From Rhodococcus sp. ABRD24 (GTDB taxonomy: Bacteria > Actinomycetota > Actinomycetes > Mycobacteriales > Mycobacteriaceae): 64,000 nt of DNA. This document shows positions 44,231-56,553 of this stretch, piece after piece (position 1 is the first letter of the stretch; each line of letters opens with the position of its first letter). The stretch covers positions 1,240,001 through 1,304,000 of the forward strand of contig NZ_CP035319.1 in assembly GCF_004328705.1 (NCBI RefSeq). Reading direction: 5' to 3'. Position numbers and translations under genes: made by a program. The notes under the pieces are model-generated. The model saw only the letters and a list, made by a program, of their open reading frames with translations. It was not told the DNA's origin and ran no database searches.

Positions 44231-45034
44231 TCAGTTGCCGCCGGGGCGAAGCGTCAGAATCCGCGGACCGTCCTCCGTGACAGCAACCGTGTGCTCCCAA
44301 TGGGCGGCACGACTGCCGTCTGTGGTGACCACAGTCCAGTCGTCGCCCAGCACTTCGGTCTCGTGGGTGCCGAGCGTCAGCATCGGTTCGATCGCCAGGA
44401 CCGAGCCGATCACGAGATGCGGTCCCTTACCCGGCGCACCCTCGTTCGGCAGAAACGGATCCATGTGCATCTCACGACCGATCGCATGACCGCCGTAGCC
44501 GTCGACGATTCCGTAATGACGCCCGTGCGCCGACTCGGCAGCGCGCGTACCCAACTCGATTGCGTGTGAGACGTCCGTCAGGCGGTTGCCCTCGATCATC
44601 GCCGCGATGCCGGCGTCCATCGACAGCCGGGTCGCCTCGCTGAGCTGAGCATCGGCCTCGCTGAGAGTTCCGACGCCGAAAGTCCACGCCGAGTCGCCGT
44701 GCCAACCGTCGAGAATGGCCCCACAATCGACCGACACGAGGTCGCCCTCGACGAGAATGTCGTCGGCGGACGGGATGCCGTGCACCACCCGATCATTGAC
44801 CGATGAGCAGATGGATCCGCTGAATCCGTGGTAGCCGAGGAATGACGGCACCGCGCCCGCATCCCGAATCACTGCCTCGGCAACCTGATCCAGTTCGAGA
44901 GTGCTGACCCCCGGCTTGGCCGCGTCACGCACCGCCACAAGGGCGGTACCGACGATCGCGCCCGCCGCCGCCATGGCGTCGAGCTCACCCGCCGTGCGGA
45001 ACGGGACGACCTTGCGCTTGCGGCCGAATGCCAT
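44231..45034 (-). CDS. map: Methionine aminopeptidase, type I
   Basis: This 267-residue metalloenzyme removes N-terminal methionine. Metal ligands are in [20 protein letters not shown] (two Asp), [10 protein letters not shown] (His) and LAIEPML (Glu), with a last Glu in [11 protein letters not shown]. It lacks the N-terminal zinc-finger extension of the longer paralogue. ATG 45034 shares one base with the adk stop (TAATG), so it belongs to a secY-adk-map operon. Confidence 0.97.
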   Translation of the reverse strand: MAFGRKRKVVPFRTAGELDAMAAAGAIVGTALVAVRDAAKPGVSTLELDQVAEAVIRDAGAVPSFLGYHGFSGSICSSVNDRVVHGIPSADDILVEGDLVSVDCGAILDGWHGDSAWTFGVGTLSEADAQLSEATRLSMDAGIAAMIEGNRLTDVSHAIELGTRAAESAHGRHYGIVDGYGGHAIGREMHMDPFLPNEGAPGKGPHLVIGSVLAIEPMLTLGTHETEVLGDDWTVVTTDGSRAAHWEHTVAVTEDGPRILTLRPGGN

Positions 45035-45579
45035 TACTTCCCCAGCGCAGCCAGCGCACGCGCGCTGACCTCTTCGACAGTGCCGACGGCATCAACGGTG
45101 ACGATCTGGCCGGCGAAGTACTCGAGCAACGGGGCGGTCTCCTCGCGGTAGACGCGCATCCGATTGCGGATGACGTCCTCCGTATCGTCTGCACGACCGC
45201 GGGCGAGCATGCGCTCCACGACAACGTCGTCATCGACGTCGAATGCCAGCACGCCGTCGAGCTTCTCACCCAGACCCTCGAGGATGCCCTCGAGCGCCTC
45301 GGCCTGATCGACTGTGCGCGGGAAACCGTCGAGCAGGAATCCGCTGGCCGCATCCGGCTCGCCCACACGCGCCTTGACCATGTTGTTGGTGATCTCGCTG
45401 GGTACCAGGTCGCCCGCGTCCAGGTACTTCTTGGCCTCGAGTCCGAGCGGGGTCTCCTGCCCGATGTTGGCGCGGAACAGATCTCCGGTGGAGATGTGCG
45501 GAACGCCGAGCTTCTCGGACAGGATCGCGGCCTGGGTGCCCTTACCGGCACCGGGAGGACCAAGGAGGACAAGTCTCAC
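45034..45579 (-). CDS. adk: Adenylate kinase
   Basis: This 181-residue enzyme is the short form without the zinc/LID insertion, as in other actinobacteria. It has the P-loop [11 protein letters not shown], the AMP-binding [12 protein letters not shown] and [17 protein letters not shown] 45579 overlaps the secY stop as GTGA. Confidence 0.98.
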   Translation of the reverse strand: MRLVLLGPPGAGKGTQAAILSEKLGVPHISTGDLFRANIGQETPLGLEAKKYLDAGDLVPSEITNNMVKARVGEPDAASGFLLDGFPRTVDQAEALEGILEGLGEKLDGVLAFDVDDDVVVERMLARGRADDTEDVIRNRMRVYREETAPLLEYFAGQIVTVDAVGTVEEVSARALAALGK

Positions 45580-46898
45580 TTGAGGAACCCTTCATAGTTT
45601 CGCTGCATTAGCTGGCTCTCGATCTGCTTCACGGTATCGAGACCCACACTGACCATAATCAGCACCGCCGTGCCGCCGAACGGCAGGTTCGCCGCGCCGC
45701 CCGAGTTGCCCATATCGAGGAACAGATTCGGCAGGACAGCGATGGTGCCGAGGTAAATGGCACCCGGCAGGGTGATGCGACTCAGGACATAGTTCAGGTA
45801 ATCGGCGGTCGGACGCCCCGGACGAATGCCCGGGATGAATCCGCCGAACTTCTTCATCTCGTCCGCGCGCTCTTCCGGATTGAAGGTGATCGCGACGTAG
45901 AAGTAGGTGAAGAAGACGATCATCCCGAAGTAGATCAGGATGTACACGGGGTTGGCCGGGTTCACCAGGTACTCGTTGATGAACCGCTGCCACCAACTCG
46001 GATCGGCATTCGTGCTGGCGCCAGTGAGCTGCGCGATGAGGTTCGGCAGGTACAACAGCGACGACGCGAAGATCACCGGGATGACGCCGGCCTGGTTGAC
46101 CTTGAGCGGGAGGTACGTCGACGAGCCGCCGTACATCTTGCGGCCGACCATCCGCTTGGCGTACTGCACGGGGATACGGCGCTGGCCCTGCTCGACGAAC
46201 ACGACACCTGCGATGATCGCCAGCGCGGCAACACACACCAGCGCGAACGTCAGCCCGCCACGGCTGTCCAGGATCGCCTTACCCTCCGACGGGATACGCG
46301 AGGCAATACCCGCGAAGATCAGCAAGGACATGCCGTTGCCGACGCCGCGTTCGGTGATGAGCTCGCCGAACCACATCACGAGGGCCGCACCGGCCGTCAT
46401 GACGAGCACGATGATGACCAGCCCGAACACGCTCTCATCGGCAATGATCGGCTGGGTACAACCCTGCAGTAGCTGGCCACGGGCGGCGAGGGCTACGATG
46501 CCGGTCGATTGCAGAATCGCCAGTGCGATCGAGAGATAACGCGTGTACTGCGTCATCTTCGCCTGCCCTGACTGGCCCTCCTTGCGAAGCTCTTCGAACT
46601 TCGGGATCACAACAGTCAGCAGCTGGACGATGATGCTCGCCGTGATGTAGGGCATGATGCCGATCGCGAACACCGACAGCTGCAGGAGCGCGCCACCGGA
46701 GAACAGGTTGATCAGCGAATAGATACCGGCCGAATCGCCGCCGGATACCTGGTCTATACATTCCCGGATATTGCCGGTGTCGACACCGGGCGACGGCAGA
46801 GTGGCACCGAGCCGATACAACGCTACGAGACCGAGAGTGAAAAGGATCTTCCGCCTCAGGTCCGGAGTCCTGAGGGCCGAGACAAAGGCGGAAAGCAA
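45576..46898 (-). CDS. secY: Protein translocase subunit SecY
   Basis: This 440-residue protein has ten transmembrane helices and SecY signatures ([31 protein letters not shown]; the cytoplasmic loop [19 protein letters not shown]). It forms the Sec channel. TTG 46898, reading [16 protein letters not shown] as in mycobacterial SecY, lies 4 bases after AGGAGG and is preferred over GTG 46913, which would place the ribosome-binding site inside the gene. It heads the secY-adk-map operon behind a hairpin. Confidence 0.96.
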   Translation of the reverse strand: MLSAFVSALRTPDLRRKILFTLGLVALYRLGATLPSPGVDTGNIRECIDQVSGGDSAGIYSLINLFSGGALLQLSVFAIGIMPYITASIIVQLLTVVIPKFEELRKEGQSGQAKMTQYTRYLSIALAILQSTGIVALAARGQLLQGCTQPIIADESVFGLVIIVLVMTAGAALVMWFGELITERGVGNGMSLLIFAGIASRIPSEGKAILDSRGGLTFALVCVAALAIIAGVVFVEQGQRRIPVQYAKRMVGRKMYGGSSTYLPLKVNQAGVIPVIFASSLLYLPNLIAQLTGASTNADPSWWQRFINEYLVNPANPVYILIYFGMIVFFTYFYVAITFNPEERADEMKKFGGFIPGIRPGRPTADYLNYVLSRITLPGAIYLGTIAVLPNLFLDMGNSGGAANLPFGGTAVLIMVSVGLDTVKQIESQLMQRNYEGFLK

Positions 46899-47118
46899 AG
46901 ATCCTCCTGGCACGACTTAGCGGGGAGGCAGGCCGAGCGACCCGTCCCAATGGATTGAAGAACTCTAGAACTCTAACAGTGACACATGAAACTACAGCCC
47001 CGTTGCGGAGGCTGAGCCGCTCACCAGTATGCCCGTTCTCGAGCACGCCTGAGCGGCGAATGGCCGCAGTACGACCCGGAGGCTGTACTGCGGCCATTCG
47101 ACGACTAGCTGAGCGAAA
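46899..47118 (-). promoter_or_regulatory. rplO-secY spacer with 16-bp hairpin
   Basis: The spacer holds a perfect 16-bp stem (47057-47072 with 47085-47100) 18 bases past the rplO stop. It would slow or end the spc transcript. Downstream of it is an AT-richer patch with a repeated TAGAGTTC on the minus strand (46965-46985), a likely place for a secY promoter. Confidence 0.6.
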
Positions 47119-47559
47119 TCACAGCTCGGTGGCGGTACCACCAGCAGCGGCGATCTTCTCTTTGGCAGCGCCGGAGAACTTGTTCGCGGTCACCTGGACG
47201 GCGACCGTGAGCTCACCCTCGGCGAGAACCTTGACGAGCTGGTTCTTGCGAACCGCGCCCGCCGCAACGAGCTCGGCAACGCCGACCTGTCCACCCTCAG
47301 GGAACAGACGAGCGATGTCGCCGACATTGACGACCTGGTACTCCGTGCGGAACGGGTTCGTGAAGCCCTTGAGCTTGGGCAGACGCATATGCAGCGGCAT
47401 CTGTCCACCCTCGAAACCGGCCGAGACGTTCTTCCGGGCCTTGGTGCCCTTCGTACCGCGACCGGCGGTCTTGCCCTTCGAGCCCTCACCGCGGCCGACG
47501 CGAGTCTTGTCGGTCTTGGCGCCCGGCGCGGGGCGGAGGTGGTGCAACTTGATGGTCAT
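47119..47559 (-). CDS. rplO: 50S ribosomal protein L15
   Basis: This 146-residue protein has [32 protein letters not shown] Gly/Lys-rich N-terminus, [19 protein letters not shown] and a C-terminal globular part. ATG 47559 is 2 bases after the rpmD stop. Confidence 0.98.
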   Translation of the reverse strand: MTIKLHHLRPAPGAKTDKTRVGRGEGSKGKTAGRGTKGTKARKNVSAGFEGGQMPLHMRLPKLKGFTNPFRTEYQVVNVGDIARLFPEGGQVGVAELVAAGAVRKNQLVKVLAEGELTVAVQVTANKFSGAAKEKIAAAGGTATEL

Positions 47560-47561
47560 GG

Positions 47562-47741
47562 TTAGACCTCCTCAACTGTGACGAGGTGGCGCACCACGTT
47601 GATCAGACCGCGGTTCTGCGCGTTGTCCTCACGAACGACTTCCTGACGGATGCCCTTCAGGCCGAGGGTGCGCAGGCTGTCCCGCTGGTTCTGCTTCGTG
47701 CCGATGGTGCTCTTGACCTGGGTGACCTTGAGCTGTGCCAT
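47562..47741 (-). CDS. rpmD: 50S ribosomal protein L30
   Basis: This 59-residue protein reads [20 protein letters not shown] and ends LVTVEEV, the short bacterial L30 form. ATG 47741 shares one base with the rpsE stop (TAATG); it lies between rpsE and rplO as usual. Confidence 0.97.
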   Translation of the reverse strand: MAQLKVTQVKSTIGTKQNQRDSLRTLGLKGIRQEVVREDNAQNRGLINVVRHLVTVEEV

Positions 47742-48388
47742 TACTTCACGCTCCCAGCCTGTGCACGAGCGCGCAGCATGCCGGCCGGTGCAACGTCCTC
47801 GATGGGGAGGCCGCGGCGAGCCGCAACCTCTTCCGGACGCTGCAGAGCCTTGAGAGCAGCAACCGTCGCGTGCACGACGTTGATCGCATTGTCGCTACCG
47901 AGCGACTTCGACAGGATGTCGTGGATTCCCGCGCACTCGAGCACGGCACGCACCGCGCCACCGGCGATGACACCGGTACCCGGGCTGGCCGGGCGCAGCA
48001 TGACCACACCGGCCGCCGCCTCACCCTGAACCGGGTGAGTGATGGTCTTGGCGATCATGGGAACGCGGAAGAAGCTCTTGCGAGCCTCCTCGACACCCTT
48101 CTGGATGGCCGCGGGAACTTCCTTGGCCTTTCCGTAACCGACGCCGACGAGTCCATTTCCGTCGCCCACGATCACCAGAGCGGTGAAGCTGAAGCGACGA
48201 CCACCCTTGACGACCTTCGAGACGCGGTTGATGGAGACAACCCGCTCGATGAAGTTCGACTTCTCGGCAGCGTTGTCGCGGCGGTTGTCGCGACGGTCAC
48301 GGCCGCCACGGTTGTCGCCACTGCCGCTGTTCGGCCCATTCTGTCCGGCGGGTCCGCTTCCGCCGTCACGCCTTTGACGTCCCGGCAT
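47741..48388 (-). CDS. rpsE: 30S ribosomal protein S5
   Basis: This 215-residue protein has a long Gly/Arg/Asp/Asn-rich N-terminal extension (about 1-45) before the S5 core ([39 protein letters not shown]). S5 helps decoding fidelity. ATG 48388. Confidence 0.98.
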   Translation of the reverse strand: MPGRQRRDGGSGPAGQNGPNSGSGDNRGGRDRRDNRRDNAAEKSNFIERVVSINRVSKVVKGGRRFSFTALVIVGDGNGLVGVGYGKAKEVPAAIQKGVEEARKSFFRVPMIAKTITHPVQGEAAAGVVMLRPASPGTGVIAGGAVRAVLECAGIHDILSKSLGSDNAINVVHATVAALKALQRPEEVAARRGLPIEDVAPAGMLRARAQAGSVK

Positions 48389-48419
48389 CAGGCATTCCTT
48401 CCGTTAGTAACGTTGGTCA

Positions 48420-48827
48420 TCAGAACTTCAACCCGCCTTCGCGAGCGGCGTCAGCCAGGGCCGCGATACGACCGGTGTAGGTGTGGCCACCGCGGTCGAA
48501 GACCACGGACTCCACACCGGCTGCCTTCGCACGCTCGGCGATCAGCTGACCGACCTTGGCACCACGGGCGCTCTTGTCGCCGTCCAGCGCACGCACGTCG
48601 GCCTCGATGGTCGACGCAGCGGCGAGGGTCTTGCCGGCCAGATCGTCCACCAGCTGCACGTGGATGTGCCGCGCGGAGCGGTTCACCACCAGGCGGGGAC
48701 GCTCGGGGGTACCGGAGACCTTCTTGCGCAGACGGAAGTGACGACGCGCCTTCGACAGACGACGCGTCGTGGACGCGTCCTTGCCGAGCGGAATCCGCTT
48801 GGCCTTCTGATTTGCAGTCTGGCTCAT
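48420..48827 (-). CDS. rplR: 50S ribosomal protein L18
   Basis: This 135-residue protein binds 5S rRNA; it has [19 protein letters not shown], the HIHVQLVDD strand and [22 protein letters not shown] 48827 starts 1 base after the rplF stop; the longer open frame upstream overlaps rplF and is not part of L18. Confidence 0.98.
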   Translation of the reverse strand: MSQTANQKAKRIPLGKDASTTRRLSKARRHFRLRKKVSGTPERPRLVVNRSARHIHVQLVDDLAGKTLAAASTIEADVRALDGDKSARGAKVGQLIAERAKAAGVESVVFDRGGHTYTGRIAALADAAREGGLKF

Positions 48828-48828
48828 A

Positions 48829-49365
48829 TCACTTACCCGTCTTTCCGACCTTGCGACGGACCTGCTCACCCTCGTAGCGGATGCCCTTGCCCTTGTACGG
48901 GTCGGACTTCCGCAGACGACGGATGTTGGCCGCGATCTGGCCGACCTTCTGCTTGTCGATGCCGGTGATCGAGAACCGCGTCGGCGTCTCGACAGCGAAG
49001 GTGATGCCCTCCGGAGCCTCGATCGGCACCGGGTGGCTGTAGCCGAGGGCGAACTCGAGGTCCTGGCCCTTCAGCGCCACACGGTAACCAACGCCGTGGA
49101 TCTCCATCTTGGTGGTGTAACCAGTGGTCACACCGGTGATCATGTTCTGCACCAGGGTGCGCGACAGACCGTGCAGCGCGCGGCTGCGGCGATCGTCATC
49201 GGGACGAGTGACCTGCAAGGCACCGTCCGCCTGTGCGACCGAGATCGGCTCGGAGACGGTCATCGTCAGGGTGCCCTTGGGGCCCTTGACCGCGACGTCC
49301 TGTCCGTTGATGGTCACGTCGACGCCCGCGGGGACGGCGACCGGAATCTTTCCAATACGCGACAT
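48829..49365 (-). CDS. rplF: 50S ribosomal protein L6
   Basis: This 178-residue protein has two similar RNA-binding halves, with [19 protein letters not shown] at the start and the L6 signature [20 protein letters not shown] at the end. ATG 49365 is 14 bases after rpsH. Confidence 0.99.
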   Translation of the reverse strand: MSRIGKIPVAVPAGVDVTINGQDVAVKGPKGTLTMTVSEPISVAQADGALQVTRPDDDRRSRALHGLSRTLVQNMITGVTTGYTTKMEIHGVGYRVALKGQDLEFALGYSHPVPIEAPEGITFAVETPTRFSITGIDKQKVGQIAANIRRLRKSDPYKGKGIRYEGEQVRRKVGKTGK

Positions 49366-49379
49366 TGTGGTGGCCTCCC

Positions 49380-49778
49380 TTACCAGACGTAGGCGAGGAC
49401 TTCCCCGCCCACTCCCTGATTGGCCGCCTGACGATCGGTGAGCAGGCCGGAAGACGTGGAGATGATCGCCACGCCGAGGCCGCCCAGGACCTTGGGCAGG
49501 TTGGTGGACTTCGCGTAAACGCGCAGACCGGGCTTGGAAACACGGCGCACGCCGGCGAGGCTGCGCTCGCGGCTCGGGCCGTACTTGAGGTCGACGATCA
49601 ACGTCTTGCCGACCTCGGCGTCCTCGGAGCGGTAGTCCGCGATGTAGCCCTCACGCTTGAGGATCTCGGCGATGTTCGCCTTGAGCTTCGAGTGCGGGAG
49701 CTTCACCTCGTCGTGGTACGCCGAGTTGGCATTACGCAGACGAGTCAAGAAGTCTGCGATCGGATCTGTCATGGTCAT
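49380..49778 (-). CDS. rpsH: 30S ribosomal protein S8
   Basis: This 132-residue protein begins [17 protein letters not shown] and ends with the S8 signature [26 protein letters not shown] 49778 follows AGGT; ATG 49772 is in frame. A large hairpin lies in the spacer upstream, so S8 may be translated at a level different from rpsN. Confidence 0.99.
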   Translation of the reverse strand: MTMTDPIADFLTRLRNANSAYHDEVKLPHSKLKANIAEILKREGYIADYRSEDAEVGKTLIVDLKYGPSRERSLAGVRRVSKPGLRVYAKSTNLPKVLGGLGVAIISTSSGLLTDRQAANQGVGGEVLAYVW

Positions 49779-49831
49779 AGTTCGACCTGTGCACCTTTCT
49801 CGTTGCGGTTCCCATACAACACCGGTCCGCT

Positions 49832-49868
49832 CCCCCGGTCTCCCTCAGCAGGTGAGGGAGACCGGGGG
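49832..49868 (-). terminator. 16-bp hairpin between rpsN and rpsH
   Basis: A perfect 16-bp stem (49832-49847 with 49853-49868) with a 5-base loop stands within the 193-base rpsN-rpsH spacer. Short flanking ACCGG/CCGGT arms may extend it. It can act as attenuator, RNA stabiliser or processing site inside the spc operon. No T run follows. Confidence 0.7.
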
Positions 49869-49971
49869 CCGGTTCGGCCGTGGGCCTACAACGAAGTGGG
49901 TCTTACATTCACCGTTCCGCGGGTGCGGGACGGAAGTCTTTCACTCCGCGAGCGGCGCTCGGAGAAACTGA

Positions 49972-50157
49972 CTACCAGGAGCTCTTGTGAACGCCCGGCA
50001 GCTCGCCCGCGTGCGCCATCTCGCGAACGCAGATTCGGCACAGGCCGAACTTGCGGAACACGGAGTGCGGACGGCCGCAACGCTGGCAGCGGGTGTAGGC
50101 GCGCACCGCGAACTTCGGCTTCTTGTTGGCCTTGTTGACCAGTGCCTTCTTAGCCAT
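49972..50157 (-). CDS. rpsN: 30S ribosomal protein S14, zinc-binding type Z
   Basis: This 61-residue protein has Cys24-x2-Cys27 and Cys40-x2-Cys43, the zinc ribbon of type Z S14. ATG 50157 ([16 protein letters not shown]) lies 4 bases after the rplE stop. Confidence 0.98.
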   Translation of the reverse strand: MAKKALVNKANKKPKFAVRAYTRCQRCGRPHSVFRKFGLCRICVREMAHAGELPGVHKSSW

Positions 50158-50161
50158 GGGC

Positions 50162-50728
50162 TCAGTTCTCCTTGAACGGGAAGCCGAGGTGCTTGAGCAG
50201 CGCACGGCCTTCTTCGTTGTTGGTGGCGGTGGTCACGACGGTGATGTCCATACCGCGCGGACGATCGATCTTGTCCACATCGATCTCGTGGAACATCGAC
50301 TGCTCGTTGAGGCCGAACGTGTAGTTGCCATTGCCGTCGAACTGGTTGCCCGACAGACCGCGGAAGTCCCTGATACGGGGCAGCGCGATCGACACCAGGC
50401 GATCCAGGAACTCCCACATGCGGTCACCACGCAGCGTGACGCGCGCGCCGATCGGCATGCCCTCACGCAGCTTGAACTGCGCGATGGACTTGCGGGCCTT
50501 GCGGATCTCGGGCTTCTGACCGGTGATCAGAGCGAGATCGGCAACCGCGCCGTTGATCAGCTTCGCGTCGCGGGCAGCGTCGCCGACGCCCATGTTGACG
50601 ACGACCTTGACCACGCCGGGGATCTGCATGACGTTCGCGTACGCGAACTCAGCGTTCAGCGCGTCCTTGATCTCCGCACGGTAGCGGGCCTTCAAACGCG
50701 GCTGAGTCTTGTTCTCGGTGGAGGTCAT
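50162..50728 (-). CDS. rplE: 50S ribosomal protein L5
   Basis: This 188-residue 5S-rRNA-binding protein has [20 protein letters not shown], the [21 protein letters not shown] stretch and [23 protein letters not shown] 50728 ([10 protein letters not shown]) starts 1 base after the rplX stop. Confidence 0.99.
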   Translation of the reverse strand: MTSTENKTQPRLKARYRAEIKDALNAEFAYANVMQIPGVVKVVVNMGVGDAARDAKLINGAVADLALITGQKPEIRKARKSIAQFKLREGMPIGARVTLRGDRMWEFLDRLVSIALPRIRDFRGLSGNQFDGNGNYTFGLNEQSMFHEIDVDKIDRPRGMDITVVTTATNNEEGRALLKHLGFPFKEN

Positions 50729-50729
50729 G

Positions 50730-51047
50730 TCAGATGTCCTTCCCGTTCTTCCGGGAAATCCGAACGCGCTTGCCGGTCTCCTCGTCGGTCCGGTAGCCCA
50801 CCCGAGTGGGGTTACCGTCCGAGTCGACGACTGCAACGTTGGAAACGTGGATCGGGGCTTCCTGCGTCACGATGCCGCCCGAGGAGGCGCCACGCTCATT
50901 CGCAGAAACCGCGGTGTGCTTCTTGATGCGGTTCACGCCTTCGACGAGGACCTTGCTGGTCGCGGGGAAAGCCTGAATGACCTTGCCCTTCGCGCCCTTG
51001 TCCTTGCCGGCGATGACCAGCACGGTGTCACCCTTGTGCACCTTCAT
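50730..51047 (-). CDS. rplX: 50S ribosomal protein L24
   Basis: This 105-residue protein begins [21 protein letters not shown], the KOW motif of L24. ATG 51047 is preferred, 7 bases after GGAGG and sharing one base with the rplN stop; GTG 51050 would add one residue. Confidence 0.98.
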   Translation of the reverse strand: MKVHKGDTVLVIAGKDKGAKGKVIQAFPATSKVLVEGVNRIKKHTAVSANERGASSGGIVTQEAPIHVSNVAVVDSDGNPTRVGYRTDEETGKRVRISRKNGKDI

Positions 51048-51415
51048 CACAGCACCTCCGGGGCGAGCGAAACGATCTTCATGAACTTCTTCTCGCGCAG
51101 CTCACGACCGACGGGGCCGAAGATACGAGTGCCGCGAGGATCGTTGTCCGCCTTGATGATGACGGCAGCATTCTCGTCGAACTTGATGTACGAGCCGTCC
51201 GGACGACGACGCTCCTTGGTGGTACGGACGATGACGGCCTTGACGACCTCGCCCTTCTTGACGTTTCCACCCGGGACGGCGTCCTTGACGGTGGCGACGA
51301 TGATGTCGCCGATCCCGGCGTAGCGACGGGCCGAGCCACCGAGAACGCGGATGCAAAGAATCTCCTTGGCACCCGTGTTGTCGGCGACACGCAGTCGCGA
51401 CTCCTGCTGAATCAC
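51047..51415 (-). CDS. rplN: 50S ribosomal protein L14
   Basis: This 122-residue protein begins [20 protein letters not shown] and has [20 protein letters not shown], diagnostic of L14. GTG 51415. It is the first gene of the spc group, behind a spacer with a hairpin. Confidence 0.99.
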   Translation of the reverse strand: MIQQESRLRVADNTGAKEILCIRVLGGSARRYAGIGDIIVATVKDAVPGGNVKKGEVVKAVIVRTTKERRRPDGSYIKFDENAAVIIKADNDPRGTRIFGPVGRELREKKFMKIVSLAPEVL

Positions 51416-51585
51416 TTACTTCTCCTTGACCTGGCTTGGTTCGACCGGGCGACATCCGAGGAATCGCCCAGTCTTGCGCGGCAGATTTCCGACCCGACGC
51501 GCGCGGTCTGTGCCCACCAATGGTGGGGCCGCCTCTGTTCTACACAGGGCAACCCCACCATCGTACTGGATACGCTATTCGGTGC
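51416..51585 (-). promoter_or_regulatory. rpsQ-rplN spacer with hairpin (S10/spc boundary)
   Basis: The spacer between the S10 and spc groups has a 9-bp perfect stem (51520-51528 with 51553-51561) with an inner smaller pairing, then about 100 bases to rplN. It could end part of the S10 transcript, with a separate spc promoter downstream. No promoter boxes are clear. Confidence 0.55.
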
Positions 51586-51876
51586 TTACTTGGCCTTCTC
51601 AAGGACCTCGACCAGACGCCAGCGCTTGGTGGCCGACAACGGTCGGGTCTCCATCAGCTGGACGCGGTCGCCGATGCCGGCGGTGCCGTTCTCGTCGTGC
51701 GCCTTGACCTTGGAGGTCCGACGGATGACCTTGCCGTAGAGCGGGTGCTTGACCCGGTCTTCGAGCTCGACCACGATCGTCTTCTCCATTTTGTCGGAGA
51801 CCACGTACCCGGTGCGGACCTTGCGGCTACCGCGCTCTTCGGTGCTGTTGGTGCTCACTGCCTTTTCCTCACTCAT
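51586..51876 (-). CDS. rpsQ: 30S ribosomal protein S17
   Basis: This 96-residue protein has the S17 OB-fold signature [20 protein letters not shown] and [19 protein letters not shown] 51876 overlaps the rpmC stop as ATGA. It is the last gene of the S10 group. Confidence 0.99.
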   Translation of the reverse strand: MSEEKAVSTNSTEERGSRKVRTGYVVSDKMEKTIVVELEDRVKHPLYGKVIRRTSKVKAHDENGTAGIGDRVQLMETRPLSATKRWRLVEVLEKAK

Positions 51877-52109
51877 GCCGCGTCACCTGCGTCCGGACCA
51901 GTAGCCAGGCCGAGCTCGCGCTCACGCAGGACGGTGTAGATGCGCGCAATCTCGTGACGGACCGTGCGCAGTCGGCGGTTGTTGTCCAGCTGGCCGGTGG
52001 CCATCTGGAAACGAAGGTTGAACAGTTCTTCCTTCGCCTCACGGAGCTTGGTGACCAGTTCTTCTTCGGTCAGCTCGCGGAGCTCTGTAGCAGGGCTTGC
52101 GGTTGCCAT
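51873..52109 (-). CDS. rpmC: 50S ribosomal protein L29
   Basis: This 78-residue two-helix protein reads [20 protein letters not shown] and [20 protein letters not shown], typical of L29. ATG 52109 shares one base with the rplP stop. Confidence 0.98.
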   Translation of the reverse strand: MATASPATELRELTEEELVTKLREAKEELFNLRFQMATGQLDNNRRLRTVRHEIARIYTVLRERELGLATGPDAGDAA

Positions 52110-52525
52110 CAGAACTGCTCCTCCCTCGTCACGATCCGGCACTTGCAGGGGAGCTTGTGCATCGCGCGGCGCAGGGCCTCGCGGGCGATCTCCTCGTTCG
52201 GGTAGCTCATCTCGAACAGCACCCGTCCGGGCTTGACGTTCGCGATCCACCACTCCGGCGAACCCTTACCGGAACCCATGCGGGTCTCGGCAGGCTTCTT
52301 GGTGAGCGGGCGATCCGGGAAGATGTTGATCCAGATCTTGCCGCCACGCTTGATGTGTCGGGTCATGGCGATACGAGCGGACTCGATCTGCCGGTTGGTG
52401 ATGTAGGCCGGCTCGAGAGCCTGGATGCCGTAATCGCCGAAGGTCACCTGGGTTCCACCCTTGGCGGCACCCGAACGGCTCGGATGGTGCTGCTTGCGGT
52501 GCTTGACCCGCCGTGGGATCAACAT
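52109..52525 (-). CDS. rplP: 50S ribosomal protein L16
   Basis: This 138-residue protein begins [19 protein letters not shown] and has [20 protein letters not shown] and [19 protein letters not shown]. It lies near the A site and is a known place for oligosaccharide-antibiotic resistance changes. ATG 52525. Confidence 0.99.
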   Translation of the reverse strand: MLIPRRVKHRKQHHPSRSGAAKGGTQVTFGDYGIQALEPAYITNRQIESARIAMTRHIKRGGKIWINIFPDRPLTKKPAETRMGSGKGSPEWWIANVKPGRVLFEMSYPNEEIAREALRRAMHKLPCKCRIVTREEQF

Positions 52526-52528
52526 GCG

Positions 52529-53735
<1,207 letters not shown>

Positions 53736-53739
<4 letters not shown>

Positions 53740-54017
53740 CGACGCTTGCTCTTCCGGTCGTCCTTGATGTGGCCCTTGAACGTCCTGGTCGGTGCAAACT
53801 CTCCGAGCTTGTGGCCAACCATCGCATCCGACACGAACACCGGAACGTGCTTGCGTCCGTCGTGGACGGCAAACGTGTGACCGATGAAGTCCGGGATGAT
53901 CGTGGAACGACGGGACCAGGTCTTGATGACCTGCTTGGTCCCCTTCTCGTTCTGCACGTCCACCTTCGCAAGGAGGTGGTCATCGACGAACGGGCCCTTC
54001 TTAAGGCTGCGTGGCAT
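53736..54017 (-). CDS. rpsS: 30S ribosomal protein S19
   Basis: This 93-residue protein reads [20 protein letters not shown] and has [20 protein letters not shown], diagnostic of S19. ATG 54017 is 13 bases after rplB. Confidence 0.99.
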
Positions 54018-54030
54018 CCTTCACTCCCTC

Positions 54031-54867
54031 CTAGCGCTTGTTCTTGCCGGTACGGCGACGGCGGACAATCAGCTTGTCGCTCGCCTTGTTCTTGCGGGTC
54101 CTGCCCTCGAGCTTGCCCCAGGGGCTGACCGGGTGGCGACCACCGGAGGTCTTACCCTCGCCACCACCATGCGGGTGGTCGACCGGGTTCATGACCACAC
54201 CACGAACGGTCGGGCGCTTGCCCTTCCAGCGCATGCGGCCGGCCTTGCCCCAGTTGATGTTCGACTGCTCGGCGTTGCCGACCTCGCCGACGGTGGCGCG
54301 GCAGCGCACGTCGACACGACGGATTTCGCCGGACGGCATACGCAGCGTGGCGTAGGTGCCTTCCTTGCCCAGCAGCTGAATGCTGGCGCCGGCGGAGCGA
54401 GCCATCTTGGCGCCGCCACCCGGACGCAACTCGACCGCGTGGATGGTGGTACCGGTGGGGATGTTGCGCAGCGGCAGGTTGTTGCCCGGCTTGATGTCGG
54501 CTGCAGCGCCGGACTCGATCGGGGCACCCTGCACCAGGCCCTTGGGGGCGATGATGTAGCGCTTCTCGCCGTCCGCGTAGTGCAGCAGCGCGATCCGAGC
54601 GGTGCGGTTGGGGTCGTACTCGATGTGAGCGACCTTGGCCGGCACGCCGTCCTTGTCGTTGCGACGGAAATCGATCAAGCGGTAGGCGCGCTTGTGACCG
54701 CCACCCTTGTGACGGGTGGTGATGCGACCGTGGGCGTTACGACCACCGCGACCGTGCAGCGGGCGAACCAGCGACTTCTCAGGCGTCGACCGAGTGATCT
54801 CGGCGAAGTCCGAGACACTCGAGCCACGACGGCCCGGGGTAGTCGGCTTGTACTTACGGATTGCCAT
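54031..54867 (-). CDS. rplB: 50S ribosomal protein L2
   Basis: This 278-residue peptidyl-transferase-centre protein has [39 protein letters not shown] and [20 protein letters not shown] with the conserved histidine. ATG 54867. Confidence 0.99.
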   Translation of the reverse strand: MAIRKYKPTTPGRRGSSVSDFAEITRSTPEKSLVRPLHGRGGRNAHGRITTRHKGGGHKRAYRLIDFRRNDKDGVPAKVAHIEYDPNRTARIALLHYADGEKRYIIAPKGLVQGAPIESGAAADIKPGNNLPLRNIPTGTTIHAVELRPGGGAKMARSAGASIQLLGKEGTYATLRMPSGEIRRVDVRCRATVGEVGNAEQSNINWGKAGRMRWKGKRPTVRGVVMNPVDHPHGGGEGKTSGGRHPVSPWGKLEGRTRKNKASDKLIVRRRRTGKNKR

Positions 54868-54907
54868 GAGTCTTCTCGTCCTCTATATCTCGTCAAGTCC
54901 CGTCCGC

Positions 54908-55213
54908 TTACGCGACCGGGCCTCCGAAGATCTCGATGGGCTTGCTATCGGCCGAGAGGGTCACGAGCGCACGCTTGGTGTCCTTGCGCTTGCCGTAACC
55001 AAAGCGGGTCCGCTTGCGCTTGCCCTGACGGTTAGCGGTGTTGACGCTGGTCACGGTGACGCCGAAGACCTTCTCGACGGCAATCTTGATCTGCGTCTTG
55101 TTCGAGTCCGGGTGCACCAGGAAGGTGTAGGTGCCTTCCTCGATCAGTCCGTAGGACTTTTCGGAGATGACCGGGGCCAGCAAGATGTCGCGGGGGTCGG
55201 CGATGGTGGTCAC
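54908..55213 (-). CDS. rplW: 50S ribosomal protein L23
   Basis: This 101-residue protein sits at the exit tunnel and docks trigger factor and SRP. It has [18 protein letters not shown] and [23 protein letters not shown] 55213 overlaps the rplD stop as GTGA. Confidence 0.98.
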   Translation of the reverse strand: MTTIADPRDILLAPVISEKSYGLIEEGTYTFLVHPDSNKTQIKIAVEKVFGVTVTSVNTANRQGKRKRTRFGYGKRKDTKRALVTLSADSKPIEIFGGPVA

Positions 55214-55875
55214 TTGCTCTCCTCCTCGTTCTTGGCCGGGCCCGCGATGAAGGCGTTCAGAGCCTCGACGCTGAACACGACGTCATCGCTATTGAGCACG
55301 TCGTAGGTGTTGAGCTGGTCGGGCGCAATGGGATGCACACCTTCCAGGTTCTGCACGCTCTTCCAGGCAGCGATGTCCTCGCGCCCGACGACGAGCAGAA
55401 GCTTCTTGCGATCCGAGATCTCACCCAGGAAGGACTTCGCCGACTTGGTGGACGGGACCTGCCCGGCGACCAGCTCGGTGATGACGTGGATGCGCTCGTT
55501 GCGAGCCCGATCGGAGAGAGCGCCACGCAGTGCGGCGGCCTTCATCTTCTTGGGGGTGCGCTGGCTGTAGTCACGCGGCTGCGGACCGTGGACGATGCCA
55601 CCGCCGGCGAACTGAGGCGCACGGGTCGAGCCCTGACGGGCGCGGCCGGTGCCCTTCTGCCGGTACGGCTTCTTTCCACCACCGCGGACCTCGCCGCGGG
55701 TCTTGGTGGAATGGGTGCCCTGACGTGCGGCGGCGAGCTGCGCGACGACGACCTGATGCATCAGAGCGATGTTCGAGGTCACGTCGAAGATCTCCGCGGG
55801 GAGATCGACAGTGCCATTGGTCTGCCCACCGGCAGCCTTGACGTCCAGGGTCAGCTTGGTTGCGGTCTCGGTCAT
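55210..55875 (-). CDS. rplD: 50S ribosomal protein L4
   Basis: This 221-residue protein has the L4 loop [20 protein letters not shown] and [19 protein letters not shown] that reaches the exit tunnel. L4 represses the S10 operon in some bacteria. ATG 55875 overlaps the rplC stop. Confidence 0.99.
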   Translation of the reverse strand: MTETATKLTLDVKAAGGQTNGTVDLPAEIFDVTSNIALMHQVVVAQLAAARQGTHSTKTRGEVRGGGKKPYRQKGTGRARQGSTRAPQFAGGGIVHGPQPRDYSQRTPKKMKAAALRGALSDRARNERIHVITELVAGQVPSTKSAKSFLGEISDRKKLLLVVGREDIAAWKSVQNLEGVHPIAPDQLNTYDVLNSDDVVFSVEALNAFIAGPAKNEEESK

Positions 55876-56525
55876 GCCGACGCACCACCCTTCACTGCAC
55901 TCTTGACGATCACGAGGCCGCCCTTGCGGCCAGGGATCGCACCCTTGATCAGCAGCAGACCGTTCTCGGCGTCCACCTTGTGGACCGAGAGGTTCTGCGT
56001 CGTGATGCGGTCGTTACCCATCCGACCCGACATACGCATGCCTTTGAACACGCGGCCGGGGGTGGCGCAGCCACCGATGGAACCCGGGCGACGGTGAACA
56101 GCCTGCGTACCGTGGGAAGCACCCTGACCGGCGAAGCCGTGACGCTTCATGGTGCCGGCGAAGCCTTTGCCCTTGCTGGTTCCGGTGACGTCGACGTATG
56201 CGCCGTCCTCGAAGACCTCGGCGGTGAGTTCCTGGCCGACCTCGTACTCGGAGGTGTCGGCGACGCGGAACTCCACGACGTGGCGACGGGGGGTGACGCC
56301 GGCCTTGGCGAACTGGCCGGAAGTCGGCTTGTTCACCTTGCGCGGGTCAATTGCGCCGAACGCCAGCTGCACGGCGCTGTAGCCGTCGCGCTCTTCGGTA
56401 CGGATCTGGGTGACGACATTCGGTCCAGCCTTGACGACGGTGACCGGAACGACCCGGTTGTTCTCGTCGAAGACCTGGGTCATGCCGAGCTTGGTGCCCA
56501 GGATTCCCTTGATCTGATTAGTCAT
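55872..56525 (-). CDS. rplC: 50S ribosomal protein L3
   Basis: This 217-residue protein has [20 protein letters not shown] and the central loop [20 protein letters not shown] with its conserved Gln near the peptidyl-transferase centre. ATG 56525 is 28 bases after rpsJ. Confidence 0.99.
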   Translation of the reverse strand: MTNQIKGILGTKLGMTQVFDENNRVVPVTVVKAGPNVVTQIRTEERDGYSAVQLAFGAIDPRKVNKPTSGQFAKAGVTPRRHVVEFRVADTSEYEVGQELTAEVFEDGAYVDVTGTSKGKGFAGTMKRHGFAGQGASHGTQAVHRRPGSIGGCATPGRVFKGMRMSGRMGNDRITTQNLSVHKVDAENGLLLIKGAIPGRKGGLVIVKSAVKGGASA

Positions 56526-56553
56526 TTGATATCTCCGCTGCGTCTTCCCAAGC

